64,000 nt of DNA from HyVt-337 sp964428895 (lineage in GTDB: Bacteria; Planctomycetota; Phycisphaerae; SM23-33). The stretch is from contig CAYRZU010000005.1 in assembly GCA_964428895.1 (NCBI GenBank), positions 1 through 64,000 of the forward strand, in the 5' to 3' direction. The translations under genes were made by a program, and so were the position numbers. Shown piece after piece: positions 8,849 to 17,705 of this stretch. Below the pieces are notes generated by a model that was not told where the DNA came from, ran no database searches, and worked only from the letters and a program-made list of their open reading frames with translations. Each line of letters opens with the position of its first letter. Within the stretch, counting starts at the first letter, position 1.

Positions 8849-10228
8849 CTACTCGTTGGGGGCTTCAATCGCCTTGACGATTTCGTCGAGATCGTTGTCG
8901 ACCTGGATCGGCAGATTGGCGAATCGCCGTTCGCCTTCGACCTGATGGTTGGCGTCGTAGTTGCCGGTGTGGTAGCCGACGGTGGCGTTGGGGTCCTTGA
9001 GCGGATGGCCGGTCAAGATGCAGACCACGCGGGCGTCGCGGTCGATTACGCCTTGTTCGACCAGCAGGCGAGCTCCGGCCACCGAGGCCGCCGAGGCCGG
9101 TTCGCACCCCAGGCCGTGTCGGCCGACCTGGGCCTTGGCGTTCATGATCTCTCTGTCGGGAACTTGCCGCACCACGCCGTCGCAGATCTCCAGGGCCCGG
9201 AGACACTTGTCGGCATTGACGGGCTTGGCGATTTCGATGGCGCTGGCGATGGTGTCCGGCTTGGTGTTGGTGTCATCCTGCCACTGGAAGTCGTCGCGGA
9301 TAACGGCCCGGTCGACGTCGCCGCCGTTGAAGGTGAGACGCTTCTCGTTGACCAGCCGATCCAGCGTCGGGGCGCCGGATGAGTTGATGACAGCCAGGCG
9401 GGGCACACGGTCGATCAGGCCCAGCATCTTCAGCTCGCCAAACATTTTGCCGAAGCTGGAACTGTTACCCAGGTTGCCGCCGGGGACCACGATCCAATCG
9501 GGGACTTCCCAGCCCAGTCCTTCTAGCACGCGGAGCATGATGGCCTTTTGGCCTTCCAGGCGGAACGGGTTGACGCTGTTGGCCAGGTATAGGCCGAGGG
9601 CGTCGGTGGCTTCCTTAACGCGGGCCATGCAGTCGTCGAAGTCCCCGGCGATCTGAAATGTGCGGGCCCCGTAGTCCAGCGCCTGGGCCAGCTTGCCGAA
9701 AGCGATTCGGCCGGAGCCGACGAAGACGATCGACTCCATCCCCGCCGCCGAGGCGTAGCGGGCAAGGGAGGCCGAGGTGTTCCCGGTGGAGGCGCAGGCG
9801 GCGCGGGTGGCGCCGACCATGGCCGCATGGCTAAAGGCGCCGGTCATGCCGTTGTCTTTGAACGAGCCGGACGGGTTCAACCCCTCATACTGCAGGAATA
9901 GCCCGCCGGCGTTGACGCCCACGTAGCCGGCCACGCCGTCGCAACATTGCAGTAGCGTTTGTCCTTCGCCCTGGGAGACCTTGAACTTATCGTCGCAGAA
10001 GTCCAGCAGTTCGCGGAACCGCCAGACGCCGGAGAAGTCCAGCACGTTGTCGCGGGTGGCCCATCGCTGGTTGAAGTCCGACAGTTTCTTGGGCAGGGGG
10101 ACCTTGTCCCATTCGTATTCGACATCCAGCAGGCAACCGCATTTGGGGCAGGCCGTCAGGGCCTGGGCGATGTCGTACGTCGCCTTGCAGTGGATGTTGA
10201 TGCACTGTTGGTAGGCAGGCTTGGCCAT
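8849..10228 (-). CDS. thrC: Threonine synthase
   Basis: 459 residues. The enzyme converts O-phosphohomoserine to threonine with PLP. The Lys that forms the Schiff base lies in NPSGSFKDNGM; ASTGNTSASLA binds the PLP phosphate region and VPGGNLGNSSSFGK is the Gly-rich loop. The first ~40 residues carry a zinc-ribbon-like C-x4-C...C-x2-C arrangement (QQCINIHCKA, CPKCGCLL) seen in one branch of threonine synthases. ATG at 10228 is preferred over GTG at 10237 because GAGG lies 6-7 nt upstream and overlaps the stop of the preceding gene. Last gene of the hom - kinase - thrC operon; it converges on the protease gene with 6 nt between stops. Confidence 0.93.
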   Translation of the reverse strand: MAKPAYQQCINIHCKATYDIAQALTACPKCGCLLDVEYEWDKVPLPKKLSDFNQRWATRDNVLDFSGVWRFRELLDFCDDKFKVSQGEGQTLLQCCDGVAGYVGVNAGGLFLQYEGLNPSGSFKDNGMTGAFSHAAMVGATRAACASTGNTSASLARYASAAGMESIVFVGSGRIAFGKLAQALDYGARTFQIAGDFDDCMARVKEATDALGLYLANSVNPFRLEGQKAIMLRVLEGLGWEVPDWIVVPGGNLGNSSSFGKMFGELKMLGLIDRVPRLAVINSSGAPTLDRLVNEKRLTFNGGDVDRAVIRDDFQWQDDTNTKPDTIASAIEIAKPVNADKCLRALEICDGVVRQVPDREIMNAKAQVGRHGLGCEPASAASVAGARLLVEQGVIDRDARVVCILTGHPLKDPNATVGYHTGNYDANHQVEGERRFANLPIQVDNDLDEIVKAIEAPNE

Positions 10229-10238
10229 GGGGTACACC

Positions 10239-11426
10239 TCAGTGTGCTTGGGTCAACAACATCTCCATCAGTTCGCCGGGCCCTAACGTCAGGCCGGTGG
10301 CGGCGCAGGCGACCTCATCGAAGCTCGCCGGGCCGTTGGATTCGATATCGCTACCGGCCAGGACGAACGGCACGGCATCGCGGGTGTGTGTCTTGAGGGC
10401 GCAGGGGGTTGGGTGGTCGGGCAAGATAGCCACCCGCCAGCCGCTCGGCTCGGCGCGGAGTCGTTCGATGATCGGCGCGACCACCAGGCGATCGATGTCG
10501 CCGATGGACTGGGTCTTCTCGGCGACTTGTCCGTTGTGGCCGCACTCGTCGGGGGCTTCGATGTGGACGATGACCATGTCGTGATTGTCCAGAGCAGCCA
10601 CAGCCGCGGCGCCCTTGCCGACGTAGTCGGTGTCGATGTAGCCGGTGGCGCCGGGGACCTCGATGCGGTCCATGCCCGCTTGCGTGGCGATACCGCGGAC
10701 CAAGTCGACAGCGGTGATGACCGCCGCGGTCTTACCGAACCGATCGGCGAATAGCGGTAGTTGGGGCATCTTGCCGTGCCCCCACAGCCAGATGCTGGTG
10801 GCGGTGTTCTTGCCGGCGGCGGCGCGCTCGGCGGTGATGGGCTGATCGGCGATGACGGCCTGACTCTTGGCGATCAGTTCGCATAACCGTTCGCTACCGG
10901 CGCCGCTGGGCAAGTGCGGTTCGAACGGTTTACCGGTAATGTTGTGCGGCGGGGTCAGCTCGATGTCGAACTCGCCGCGGGTGATCATCAGATGTCGATA
11001 GCCGACCCCGGTGCAAAAGTGAACGCCGTCGCCGGCGAGCTGTTCGTTGAGTGCGTCGATCAGCGGACGGGCCTCATCGGTGGTGATGTGGCTGGAGCAG
11101 TAGTCGACCATGTTGCCGTCGGCCAGGGCCACCAGGTTGCAGCGAAAGACCCATTCGTCGTCGGCAACGTCGAGGCCCTGGGCGGCCGCCTCCAGCGGGG
11201 CTCGGCCGGTGTAGCACTGCGTGACGTCGTAACCGACCAGAGACAGGATGGCGATATCACTGCCGGGGGAATAGCCGTCGGGCACATTGTAGACCATGCC
11301 CGCCTGCCCGGCCTCGGCGAGGGAGTCGATCATGGGCTTCTCGGCCGCCTGCAGGGGCGTACGGCCGTCCAGTTCGGCCAGTGGCTGATCGGCGGCGCCA
11401 TCGGTGATGATCACGGCGTACTTCAT
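10239..11426 (-). CDS. aPGAM-family protein, candidate alternative homoserine kinase
   Basis: 395 residues of the cofactor-independent phosphoglycerate mutase / alkaline phosphatase superfamily. Metal- and phosphate-site motifs are visible: IITDGAAD at the N-terminus, GSDIAILSLVGYD with the nucleophile Ser, VHIEAPDECGHNG, and LPDHPTPC. It starts 9 nt after the hom stop and its stop overlaps the thrC ribosome site. A GHMP-type homoserine kinase (ThrB) is absent from the operon, and members of this aPGAM subgroup have been proposed as the homoserine kinase in genomes without ThrB. I therefore call it the kinase that phosphorylates homoserine; a glycolytic mutase role is the alternative. Confidence 0.75.
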   Translation of the reverse strand: MKYAVIITDGAADQPLAELDGRTPLQAAEKPMIDSLAEAGQAGMVYNVPDGYSPGSDIAILSLVGYDVTQCYTGRAPLEAAAQGLDVADDEWVFRCNLVALADGNMVDYCSSHITTDEARPLIDALNEQLAGDGVHFCTGVGYRHLMITRGEFDIELTPPHNITGKPFEPHLPSGAGSERLCELIAKSQAVIADQPITAERAAAGKNTATSIWLWGHGKMPQLPLFADRFGKTAAVITAVDLVRGIATQAGMDRIEVPGATGYIDTDYVGKGAAAVAALDNHDMVIVHIEAPDECGHNGQVAEKTQSIGDIDRLVVAPIIERLRAEPSGWRVAILPDHPTPCALKTHTRDAVPFVLAGSDIESNGPASFDEVACAATGLTLGPGELMEMLLTQAH

Positions 11427-11435
11427 GAGAGGGCT

Positions 11436-12761
11436 CTATCGTTGCGTTTCGACGTGTTCCTCAACGATCCGCATCAGGAAGGTCGGGCGTTTGGTCACCG
11501 GGAGGCCGTCGATTTCTGCCAGGGCGTTCTTGAGATTCCCTTCGGACGCTTCATAGGTCGTGATAATCAGGGGAACGTCCTGAGAGCCGGGGAGCGGCTC
11601 GTGCTGGAGCACACTGGAGATACTGATTTCGTGCTGGCCCAGAATGTCGGCGATCCGCCCGAGGACGCCGGGGGAGTCTTCGCAGGTCACGTGCAGGTAG
11701 TAACGGCTGCGCACATCGTCGATGGGAATGAGATTGGCCGGCTCGCAGCGGTCGGGCCAGATGCCAAGCTGATCGAAGCGTCGCTGGGCGTTTCCGCTGG
11801 CGACGTCAACGATGTCTGCCACGACAGCGGACGCGGTGGCCAACCCGCCGGCTCCACGACCGTAGTACATGGTATGGCCCACCGCGTGCCCGTAGACGCA
11901 GACGGCGTTGAAGGGCCCGTCCACACCGGCCAGGGGATGGTCTTTGCGAATGAAGGCCGGATGCACGCGAAGGCTAATACCGTCGCCTTGGCGGATCGCG
12001 ATGGCCAGCAGTTTGACGGCATAGCCGAGCTCCGTGCCGAAGCGAATGTCAGCCACGTCCAGCCCTTCAATGCCCTCGACCGTGATTTGACTCAGATCGA
12101 TTCGCTTGCCGAAGGTCAACGCCGCCAGAATCGCCAGCTTGTGGGCCGAGTCGCCGCCGCTGACGTCGAGTGTGGGATCCTGCTCGGCGAGTCCGGATGC
12201 CTGGGCTTCGGCCAGGACGTCGTTGTAGTCGGCTCCTCGTTGGGTCATGTTCGAGAGGATGTAGTTGCACGTGCCGTTGACGATGCCGAACAAGGCGTCG
12301 ACTTCGTTGGCGACCAATCCGTTCAGCAACGAGCCGATAACGGGCACGCCGCCGACACAACTGCCCTCAAAGCCGATGCAGACACCGTTGGCCCGGGCCA
12401 GCGCGAACAGCTCCGCCCCGTGTTTGGCCAGTAGCGCCTTGTTGGCGGTGACCACGCTCTTGCCCGCCTGCAGAGCCCTTTCCACGCATTCCTTGGCGAA
12501 CCCGTCGCCGCCGACCAGTTCGATGACAATCTGTGTGTCTGGGTCGGCGAGCGCCTCGTCCAGGCTGTCGCGTCGGATCGAGGCGGACACGCCCGCGGCA
12601 TCGGCGTCGGTGAAGTCTTCGTCCACCACGTGTCTCAGTTCCAGGCGAAGATGGGTGCGTTCCGCCAGCAGGTCTTTGTCGCGCAGCAAGAGAGTCGCAG
12701 CGGCGCTACCAACCGTTCCGCATCCAACCAGAGCCAGCCCGATTGTTTGGTGATTTGCCAT
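11436..12761 (-). CDS. hom: Homoserine dehydrogenase
   Basis: 441 residues. It reduces aspartate semialdehyde to homoserine with NAD(P)H. The Rossmann fingerprint is GLALVGCGTVGSAAATLL at the N-terminus; the catalytic domain holds GIVNGTCNYILSNM and the conserved YNDVLAEAQASGLAEQDP-LDVSGGDSAHKL block. A C-terminal ACT domain (HVTCEDSPGVLGRIADIL) is present, usually the site of feedback inhibition by threonine. ATG at 12761 is preferred to the TTG at 12767; AGG lies about 9 nt upstream. First gene of the threonine operon, preceded by a good -10 at 12807. Confidence 0.95.
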   Translation of the reverse strand: MANHQTIGLALVGCGTVGSAAATLLLRDKDLLAERTHLRLELRHVVDEDFTDADAAGVSASIRRDSLDEALADPDTQIVIELVGGDGFAKECVERALQAGKSVVTANKALLAKHGAELFALARANGVCIGFEGSCVGGVPVIGSLLNGLVANEVDALFGIVNGTCNYILSNMTQRGADYNDVLAEAQASGLAEQDPTLDVSGGDSAHKLAILAALTFGKRIDLSQITVEGIEGLDVADIRFGTELGYAVKLLAIAIRQGDGISLRVHPAFIRKDHPLAGVDGPFNAVCVYGHAVGHTMYYGRGAGGLATASAVVADIVDVASGNAQRRFDQLGIWPDRCEPANLIPIDDVRSRYYLHVTCEDSPGVLGRIADILGQHEISISSVLQHEPLPGSQDVPLIITTYEASEGNLKNALAEIDGLPVTKRPTFLMRIVEEHVETQR

Positions 12762-12806
12762 GGTCAAAACCTAACCGCAGTTGTCTCTTAAGCTTCCGAG
12801 CAGGGC

Positions 12807-12835
12807 ATTATACCGTCATCGGCCGATTGTGTCTC
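12807..12835 (-). promoter_or_regulatory. Candidate promoter of the hom operon
   Basis: Minus strand: perfect -10 TATAAT at 12807-12812 and a partial -35 GAGACA at 12830-12835 with a 17-bp spacer. Predicted transcription start near 12800, about 39 nt before the hom ATG. No leader-peptide attenuator with Thr/Ile codons is visible in this short leader. Confidence 0.5.
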
Positions 12836-12870
12836 TCCCTGCTACCGGGCTTTTGATCTCATGTGTTTTA

Positions 12871-12900
12871 TTGGCCGGACATTGCCGAAATGTTTATGAT
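12871..12900 (+). promoter_or_regulatory. Candidate promoter of the prepilin-like gene
   Basis: -35 TTGGCC (12871-12876), an 18-bp spacer and -10 TATGAT (12895-12900), 23 nt before the ATG at 12924 and 38 nt before the in-frame ATG at 12939. Confidence 0.4.
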
Positions 12901-12923
12901 GAAGTAGAGTGCCGTAGTTCTCA

Positions 12924-13985
12924 ATGAATGGATCTGCCATGAGACGACCGCTAAGCAGACGGGCCGGCCGCTTCGCATTTACGCTGACGGAGACGCTGAT
13001 CGTCATGACCGTCTTGGGGCTCTTGGTGGCCATTGTCGTTCCCACCATTGGCCGCGTCGCGGCGTTGGGCCGCTCCGCTCTCTGCAAGGATCATCTCCGC
13101 CGAATCACCGAGGCGTATCTCGACCACAAGGTCGGCGAGCGAATGGACTACTCGGACGGAGTCTTCGCTGCGAATATATGGACCGCCCAGGTTATGCCCC
13201 TGCTGGGCTGGCAGGAAGATGTGCTTTTCTGCCCCGAGGACCCAGAGCCCTACTGGTCGCTCCCGGAGGTGGGACTGACGATCTATAGCTATGGGGGACT
13301 CCTCTATCAGGTGCAGGCCTTCGATGCTCACCCCTACTGGCTGGAGCAACCGCTCAGCGATTTCGATCCCGGGGAAAGGCCCGGCATGTGGTGTGTGAAC
13401 GATGATGTCTACAGTTCCATCAAAGACGGGGCCGTGGACCGCACCGACATGCCCCAATTCACGCCGGGCACGGACCCAAGGGTGACGTGGTGGATCATTG
13501 AGGACCAACGTATTGGCAAGGACAACACCACCGCCGGCGGCGACGAAGACTTCAATGACCTGGACATCAAGCTGACAGACCTCGGCGGTGGGGTCTACCA
13601 GGTGGCGGCGTTCCACGGCGACGCCGGCTACACCTTCGGGCTCGTCAGCCCCGACGGCGAAGAGACCCGAGAGAGCAACGGGACAATCGGCCCGCTGAAT
13701 ATGTTGGGCGAAGGTGGCAGCTATGGGGTCAATTGGCGCGCCACCAACTTCGTCGTGGGCACCCAGAAGATCCTGGCCATGGACTATGGCGATCTCATTG
13801 TCTATGCAGGCGGGGACTTGCTCCCGGATCAGAACAACTGGGATGAGATGCTCGAAGCCCGGCACTTGGGGAGGGTCAATTACGCACTGACCAGCGGGGC
13901 CATTCTGTCGGCCAGGCCCGAAGACATCGACCCGGCCGACGCAGAAACTGACGAGAAGCTGTGGGATCCGCTGGGGGCGAACTAG
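12924..13985 (+). CDS. Type IV prepilin-like protein (type II secretion pseudopilin type)
   Basis: 353 residues. A basic leader (MRRPLSRRAGRFA) is followed by FTLTETLIVMTVLGLLVAIVVPTIGRV, the class-III prepilin signal cleaved and N-methylated by prepilin peptidase, with Glu at mature position 5. The residue before the cleavage site is Ala, not the usual Gly. The large C-terminal domain (~320 residues) has short acidic turns (GGDEDFNDLDIKLTD) that resemble calcium loops. Planctomycetes encode many solitary genes of this kind; no pilus or secretion machinery genes are adjacent. The initiation codon could be 12924 or 12939 (MRRPLSRR), since neither has a strong ribosome site. Confidence 0.8.
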   Translation: MNGSAMRRPLSRRAGRFAFTLTETLIVMTVLGLLVAIVVPTIGRVAALGRSALCKDHLRRITEAYLDHKVGERMDYSDGVFAANIWTAQVMPLLGWQEDVLFCPEDPEPYWSLPEVGLTIYSYGGLLYQVQAFDAHPYWLEQPLSDFDPGERPGMWCVNDDVYSSIKDGAVDRTDMPQFTPGTDPRVTWWIIEDQRIGKDNTTAGGDEDFNDLDIKLTDLGGGVYQVAAFHGDAGYTFGLVSPDGEETRESNGTIGPLNMLGEGGSYGVNWRATNFVVGTQKILAMDYGDLIVYAGGDLLPDQNNWDEMLEARHLGRVNYALTSGAILSARPEDIDPADAETDEKLWDPLGAN

Positions 13986-14216
13986 CCCCGGCTGCTCCGC
14001 GAGGGGTTTGAGTTGCATTTGGGGGATGGGCTGGCTATAAACGCCCGGAAATCGACCGAACTTCTCGGACGATCGGTACGTAGCATTGCGCAGGAACTTC
14101 TGCGCGCGCTGGCAGTTATCACTCCTGCTGCCGGCGCCCGCGAGCCCGGCGGACCCCGCGCCCTCGGCCTGACGTACGGCCCGCGCAGGCCCGGGCGATT
14201 GCTGACGGAGCAACCG

Positions 14217-16190
14217 ATGGCGCACGATGTTCTTCACGACTCTCTGGAAAGACAAACCGGCCGGACCAGCACGCTGATCGTGGGCATTCTCTTGGGCGGC
14301 GTCCTGGTCCTCAGTTCCTACATTGCCGATATCCCGGCGATCCGTCAGGCGCTGTTCGCCGACAACCCGTTCTACAGCGATTTGCTGGCGCTACTGGGGG
14401 CGGTGATGCTCGGCGTGCCCATCATCATCCACGCGGCCAGGGAACTGTCCCACGGGCACATGCACATGGATGAACTGGTCGGCCTGGCCGTGATCGCCGC
14501 GATCGCGGGCGGCCGATACAAAGAGGCCGGACTGGTGGCGTTCTTCCTGCTGCTGTCTAACCTGATCGAACGGCGGACCGCCTTGGGGGCCCGGGCCAGC
14601 ATCGAGGAACTGCTGAAGCTCTCGCCCAAGAAGGCCCATCGTGTGACCGATGCCGGCGACGAGGAAGAGGTCGATCCGCGCGATCTGCGGCCCGGCGACG
14701 TCGTTCGGATTCGCCCGGGCGATGATATCCCCGCCGACGGGGACGTGATTTCCGGCAGTTCATCGGTCAACCAGGCGACCATTACGGGTGAGTCGCTGCC
14801 GGTGGACAAGGCCGTCGGCGACGAGGTCTTCAGCGGCACGAGCAACCTGGCCGGCACCATCGACGTGCGCGTGACCCGGGCCGGCGAGGACACCACCCTC
14901 GGACGTGTCCGCAAGCTCATCCTGGAGGCCGAGGGCACTCGCATACCCATCATGCGCTTGATTGACCGCTATGCCGGGTGGTATACGCCGACGATCCTGA
15001 TGCTGGCCGGGGCGGTCCTGTTCTTCACACGCGACATGGATCGGATCATCGTGATGTTCGTGGTCGCCTGCCCCTGCGCGATTGTGCTGGCCGTCCCGAC
15101 GGCCATGGTGGCGGCACTGTCGTGTGCGGCCCGGCTGGGCATCTTGGTCAAGGACGTCTCCAACATCGAACAGGCCAGGAACCTCACCAGCTTTGTCTTC
15201 GACAAGACCGGCACGCTGACCACCGGGGAACTGTCGGTGACGCGGATGATGCCCGCCCCCGGCGTCGATGGGGCCGACCTGCTGGCTGCGGCGGCCTCGG
15301 CCGAGCACCGATCCCGCCACCCCATCGCCCAAGCGGTGGTGGCAGTCGCCGACAAGGCCAAGGTCACGCTGTCAGACCCGACGGACTTCGAGGAAGTGCC
15401 CGGCCGGGGCGTTCGGGCGACCGTTGATGGCGTTGAGGTTCTGGTCGGCCGATCGACCTGGGTGGCCGAGCAGGGGGTGAGTTTGGATCCGATGAAGGAC
15501 CCCAAGTACGCCGAGCCGGAAGGCCTAAGCACGCTGCACGTGGTCCGGGCGGGCAAGTTGCTGGGCTGGATTGGCCTGGAGGACCGTACGCGGCCCGAGG
15601 CCCGAGAAGCCATCGGCGAACTGCGGTCGCTGGGCATCAGTGAATTGGTGATGGTCACCGGGGACCGGCGCAGCGTGGCCCACCGGGTTGCTCGAGAGAT
15701 GGGTTGTTCGGAAGTCCAAGCCGAAGCCCTGCCGGCCGACAAGCTGGAACTGGTTGGCGCGTTGCGAGAGCAGGGGCATCAGGTGGCCGTCGTCGGCGAC
15801 GGGGTCAATGATGCGCCCGCCCTGGCCGCCGGGGACTTGTCGATCGCCATGGGCGCCGCCGGCAGCGATGTGGCCATCAACTCCGCCACCATCGTCCTGA
15901 TGAACAACGACCTCGGCCGTTTGTCGTTCCTGATCCGCCTTAGCCGCCGAACGATCAGCGTGGTCCACCAGAACTTGTTGTTCGGGTTAGGCATGATCGT
16001 GGTGTTCCTGATCCTGGCGGGCCTGGGCGTGCTCAGTCCCGTCGCCGGCGCGTTGCTGCACCTGCTGGCGGCCACCTTCGTGATCTTCAACAGTGCCAGA
16101 CTGGTCCGATTCGGCGAAGAACTGCACACGCCCGCGGCTTCGGAGGCGCCATCGCTTCCGGCCGGGGTGGAAGTGGTCGCCGCGAGTTAG
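14217..16190 (+). CDS. P1B-type heavy-metal-translocating ATPase
   Basis: 657 residues. All P-type motifs are present: TGES near residue 190 (dephosphorylation), the CPC metal-site motif in VACPCAIV near 282, phosphorylated Asp in DKTGT near 327, the SRHP motif of P1B enzymes near 367, and GDGVNDAP near 527. Membrane pairs precede the actuator domain and flank CPC. There is no N-terminal HMA or Cys-rich metal-binding domain, so the pump is of minimal form. The CPC site fits Cu+, Zn2+ or Cd2+; which one cannot be decided. ATG at 14217 is chosen because GGAG lies 6 nt upstream; the frame stays open to 14013 but that stretch has no membrane or domain character. Confidence 0.9.
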   Translation: MAHDVLHDSLERQTGRTSTLIVGILLGGVLVLSSYIADIPAIRQALFADNPFYSDLLALLGAVMLGVPIIIHAARELSHGHMHMDELVGLAVIAAIAGGRYKEAGLVAFFLLLSNLIERRTALGARASIEELLKLSPKKAHRVTDAGDEEEVDPRDLRPGDVVRIRPGDDIPADGDVISGSSSVNQATITGESLPVDKAVGDEVFSGTSNLAGTIDVRVTRAGEDTTLGRVRKLILEAEGTRIPIMRLIDRYAGWYTPTILMLAGAVLFFTRDMDRIIVMFVVACPCAIVLAVPTAMVAALSCAARLGILVKDVSNIEQARNLTSFVFDKTGTLTTGELSVTRMMPAPGVDGADLLAAAASAEHRSRHPIAQAVVAVADKAKVTLSDPTDFEEVPGRGVRATVDGVEVLVGRSTWVAEQGVSLDPMKDPKYAEPEGLSTLHVVRAGKLLGWIGLEDRTRPEAREAIGELRSLGISELVMVTGDRRSVAHRVAREMGCSEVQAEALPADKLELVGALREQGHQVAVVGDGVNDAPALAAGDLSIAMGAAGSDVAINSATIVLMNNDLGRLSFLIRLSRRTISVVHQNLLFGLGMIVVFLILAGLGVLSPVAGALLHLLAATFVIFNSARLVRFGEELHTPAASEAPSLPAGVEVVAAS

Positions 16191-16208
16191 CCGACCCCGC
16201 CCGGCCCG

Positions 16209-17606
16209 CTAGCCGGTGCGGCGAGACATACGGAAATGCCGACGCGTACGTGGCAAAACACAGACCGCAACCATCGCAGCGCCAACCAAGGCGATGATGG
16301 ACAATGCTGTGTCCTGCTTGGCCTGAGGCGACCACGGCCAGGCCTCGGGAATCAGCAGCGCCACCCCGGCAGCGGCAACCCCCAATGCCGTTGCCCCCAG
16401 CACCAGCCAGTAGCTCCAGGCACTGCCGCGAGCGAAGAAACCCCACAACAGCCACATCAACACACCCCCGGCCAGCAGTCCGCCGGCGGCCACAAAGCCG
16501 CCCGCGGTTTGCAGGCGCGACCAGCCCGGGATAATCAGCCCGGCCAGCAGGCAGGCGACGGCCACAGCCCGGCCAGCCCAGGCCAGCGCCCCAACCGGGG
16601 CCGGCACGGCGCTGGAGGTGTGTTGGCCTTCAAGTTGACGCGTTTGGAACAGGGCGCTGCCGATAGCCAGGGCCGCCACGATAAAGCACGCCCCATAGGC
16701 GATGCTGAGAACCACAAACGAAGCCGGCACGGGTCGCCCCAACGTCAGGGCGTCCATCAGCATGAAGTACTGAATGTCAGGCGTGATCCACGCCAAGGCC
16801 TGGAGGACCAGGTTGTCTTGGGCCCAGGAAAACAGCAGCGGGTGGTAGGCCCCCAGCAGGGCAACGGTAATGCAGACCAACAGCGTGGCCACCTGCCCCA
16901 GACGTGTGCTGGCCGCAACGGCGACCGACGTGAAGAACAGCACCCCCACGTAGATCAGCAACAGGCCGAGCAGAACATCCACGCCGATCCCCTGGCCGAC
17001 CGGTACGAGCGTCCAGCCCTTGCCGACCAGGACGATGGCGCCCATGGCCAGCGACAGGCAGATCACGCTCGTCCAGGTGACCGAGGACGTGAAGGTCCAT
17101 CCGAACGAGAAGTTGCCCACCAGCGCGATCAGGAACGCCCCCGCCAGCGCCGAACACCCGATGACGATCACGGGCCAATCGATCGGATCGCTGGCGGCCG
17201 GGATCACGCCGTGTCGGACCGTCATCAGGAACACCAACGAACACACGTAGAAAGCGACCGTGACGGCCGCAGCCACGCCCAGGTACTTGCCGATAACGAA
17301 GGTCGCGCGACCGACCGGTTTGGCGATCACCGTCAGGGCCGTGCCGTCGTCGATTTCTCGCGACAACACGCTGGAAGCGCCGAACGCGGCGACCAGCAAC
17401 CCCATGGCCAGCATGGTCGAGAGCCCCACGTTGTTCATCAGCCGCTGGTCGCTGTCCTTGTGCTCCCCGGTGGGGCTCATGGTCCAGCCGCTGAGGGGAA
17501 CGGCCAGCACCAGCAGGATGAACGTCAGCAGGACCAGCACGCTGAAGACCGGCTGGCGAACGGTCTGAAGGAATGTGTTTCGGGCAATGGCCAAGAGTTT
17601 TGTCAT
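16209..17606 (-). CDS. ABC-2-type transporter permease, multi-span
   Basis: 465 residues. The N-terminus MTKLLAIARNTFLQTVRQPVF plus first membrane segment (FSVLVLLTFILLVLAVPL) and the following helix block with SSVLSREIDDGTALTVIAKPVGRATFVIGKYLG are typical of ABC-2 permeases of the NatB/Gld-like group. About eleven to twelve hydrophobic segments continue to the C-terminus, more than the usual six, so the second half may be an additional membrane domain. No ATPase lies beside it on this strand, but the divergently transcribed cluster on the plus strand contains an ABC ATPase (22473) and a second permease (23678) with the same SVAVKPVSRWQYILGR-type signature. ATG 17606 with GAGG about 9-10 nt upstream. 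Confidence 0.8.
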   Translation of the reverse strand: MTKLLAIARNTFLQTVRQPVFSVLVLLTFILLVLAVPLSGWTMSPTGEHKDSDQRLMNNVGLSTMLAMGLLVAAFGASSVLSREIDDGTALTVIAKPVGRATFVIGKYLGVAAAVTVAFYVCSLVFLMTVRHGVIPAASDPIDWPVIVIGCSALAGAFLIALVGNFSFGWTFTSSVTWTSVICLSLAMGAIVLVGKGWTLVPVGQGIGVDVLLGLLLIYVGVLFFTSVAVAASTRLGQVATLLVCITVALLGAYHPLLFSWAQDNLVLQALAWITPDIQYFMLMDALTLGRPVPASFVVLSIAYGACFIVAALAIGSALFQTRQLEGQHTSSAVPAPVGALAWAGRAVAVACLLAGLIIPGWSRLQTAGGFVAAGGLLAGGVLMWLLWGFFARGSAWSYWLVLGATALGVAAAGVALLIPEAWPWSPQAKQDTALSIIALVGAAMVAVCVLPRTRRHFRMSRRTG

Positions 17607-17705
17607 GGTCGGCAACCTCGTCGAGGGATTGTAGCGCACGGCCGTGGACGCTGGCAAGGAAGCCCTGCGTAATGATCATACGAGTTTCGAAGGCGGTTAG
17701 ACGGT

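Noticed and set aside
10914..12434. Plus-strand open frame across the hom/kinase genes
   Set aside because: Overlaps two well-supported genes in antisense and has no features of a protein.
14013..14216. Upstream extension of the P1B ATPase
   Set aside because: Open but without domain character; GGAG before ATG 14217 gives a better start.
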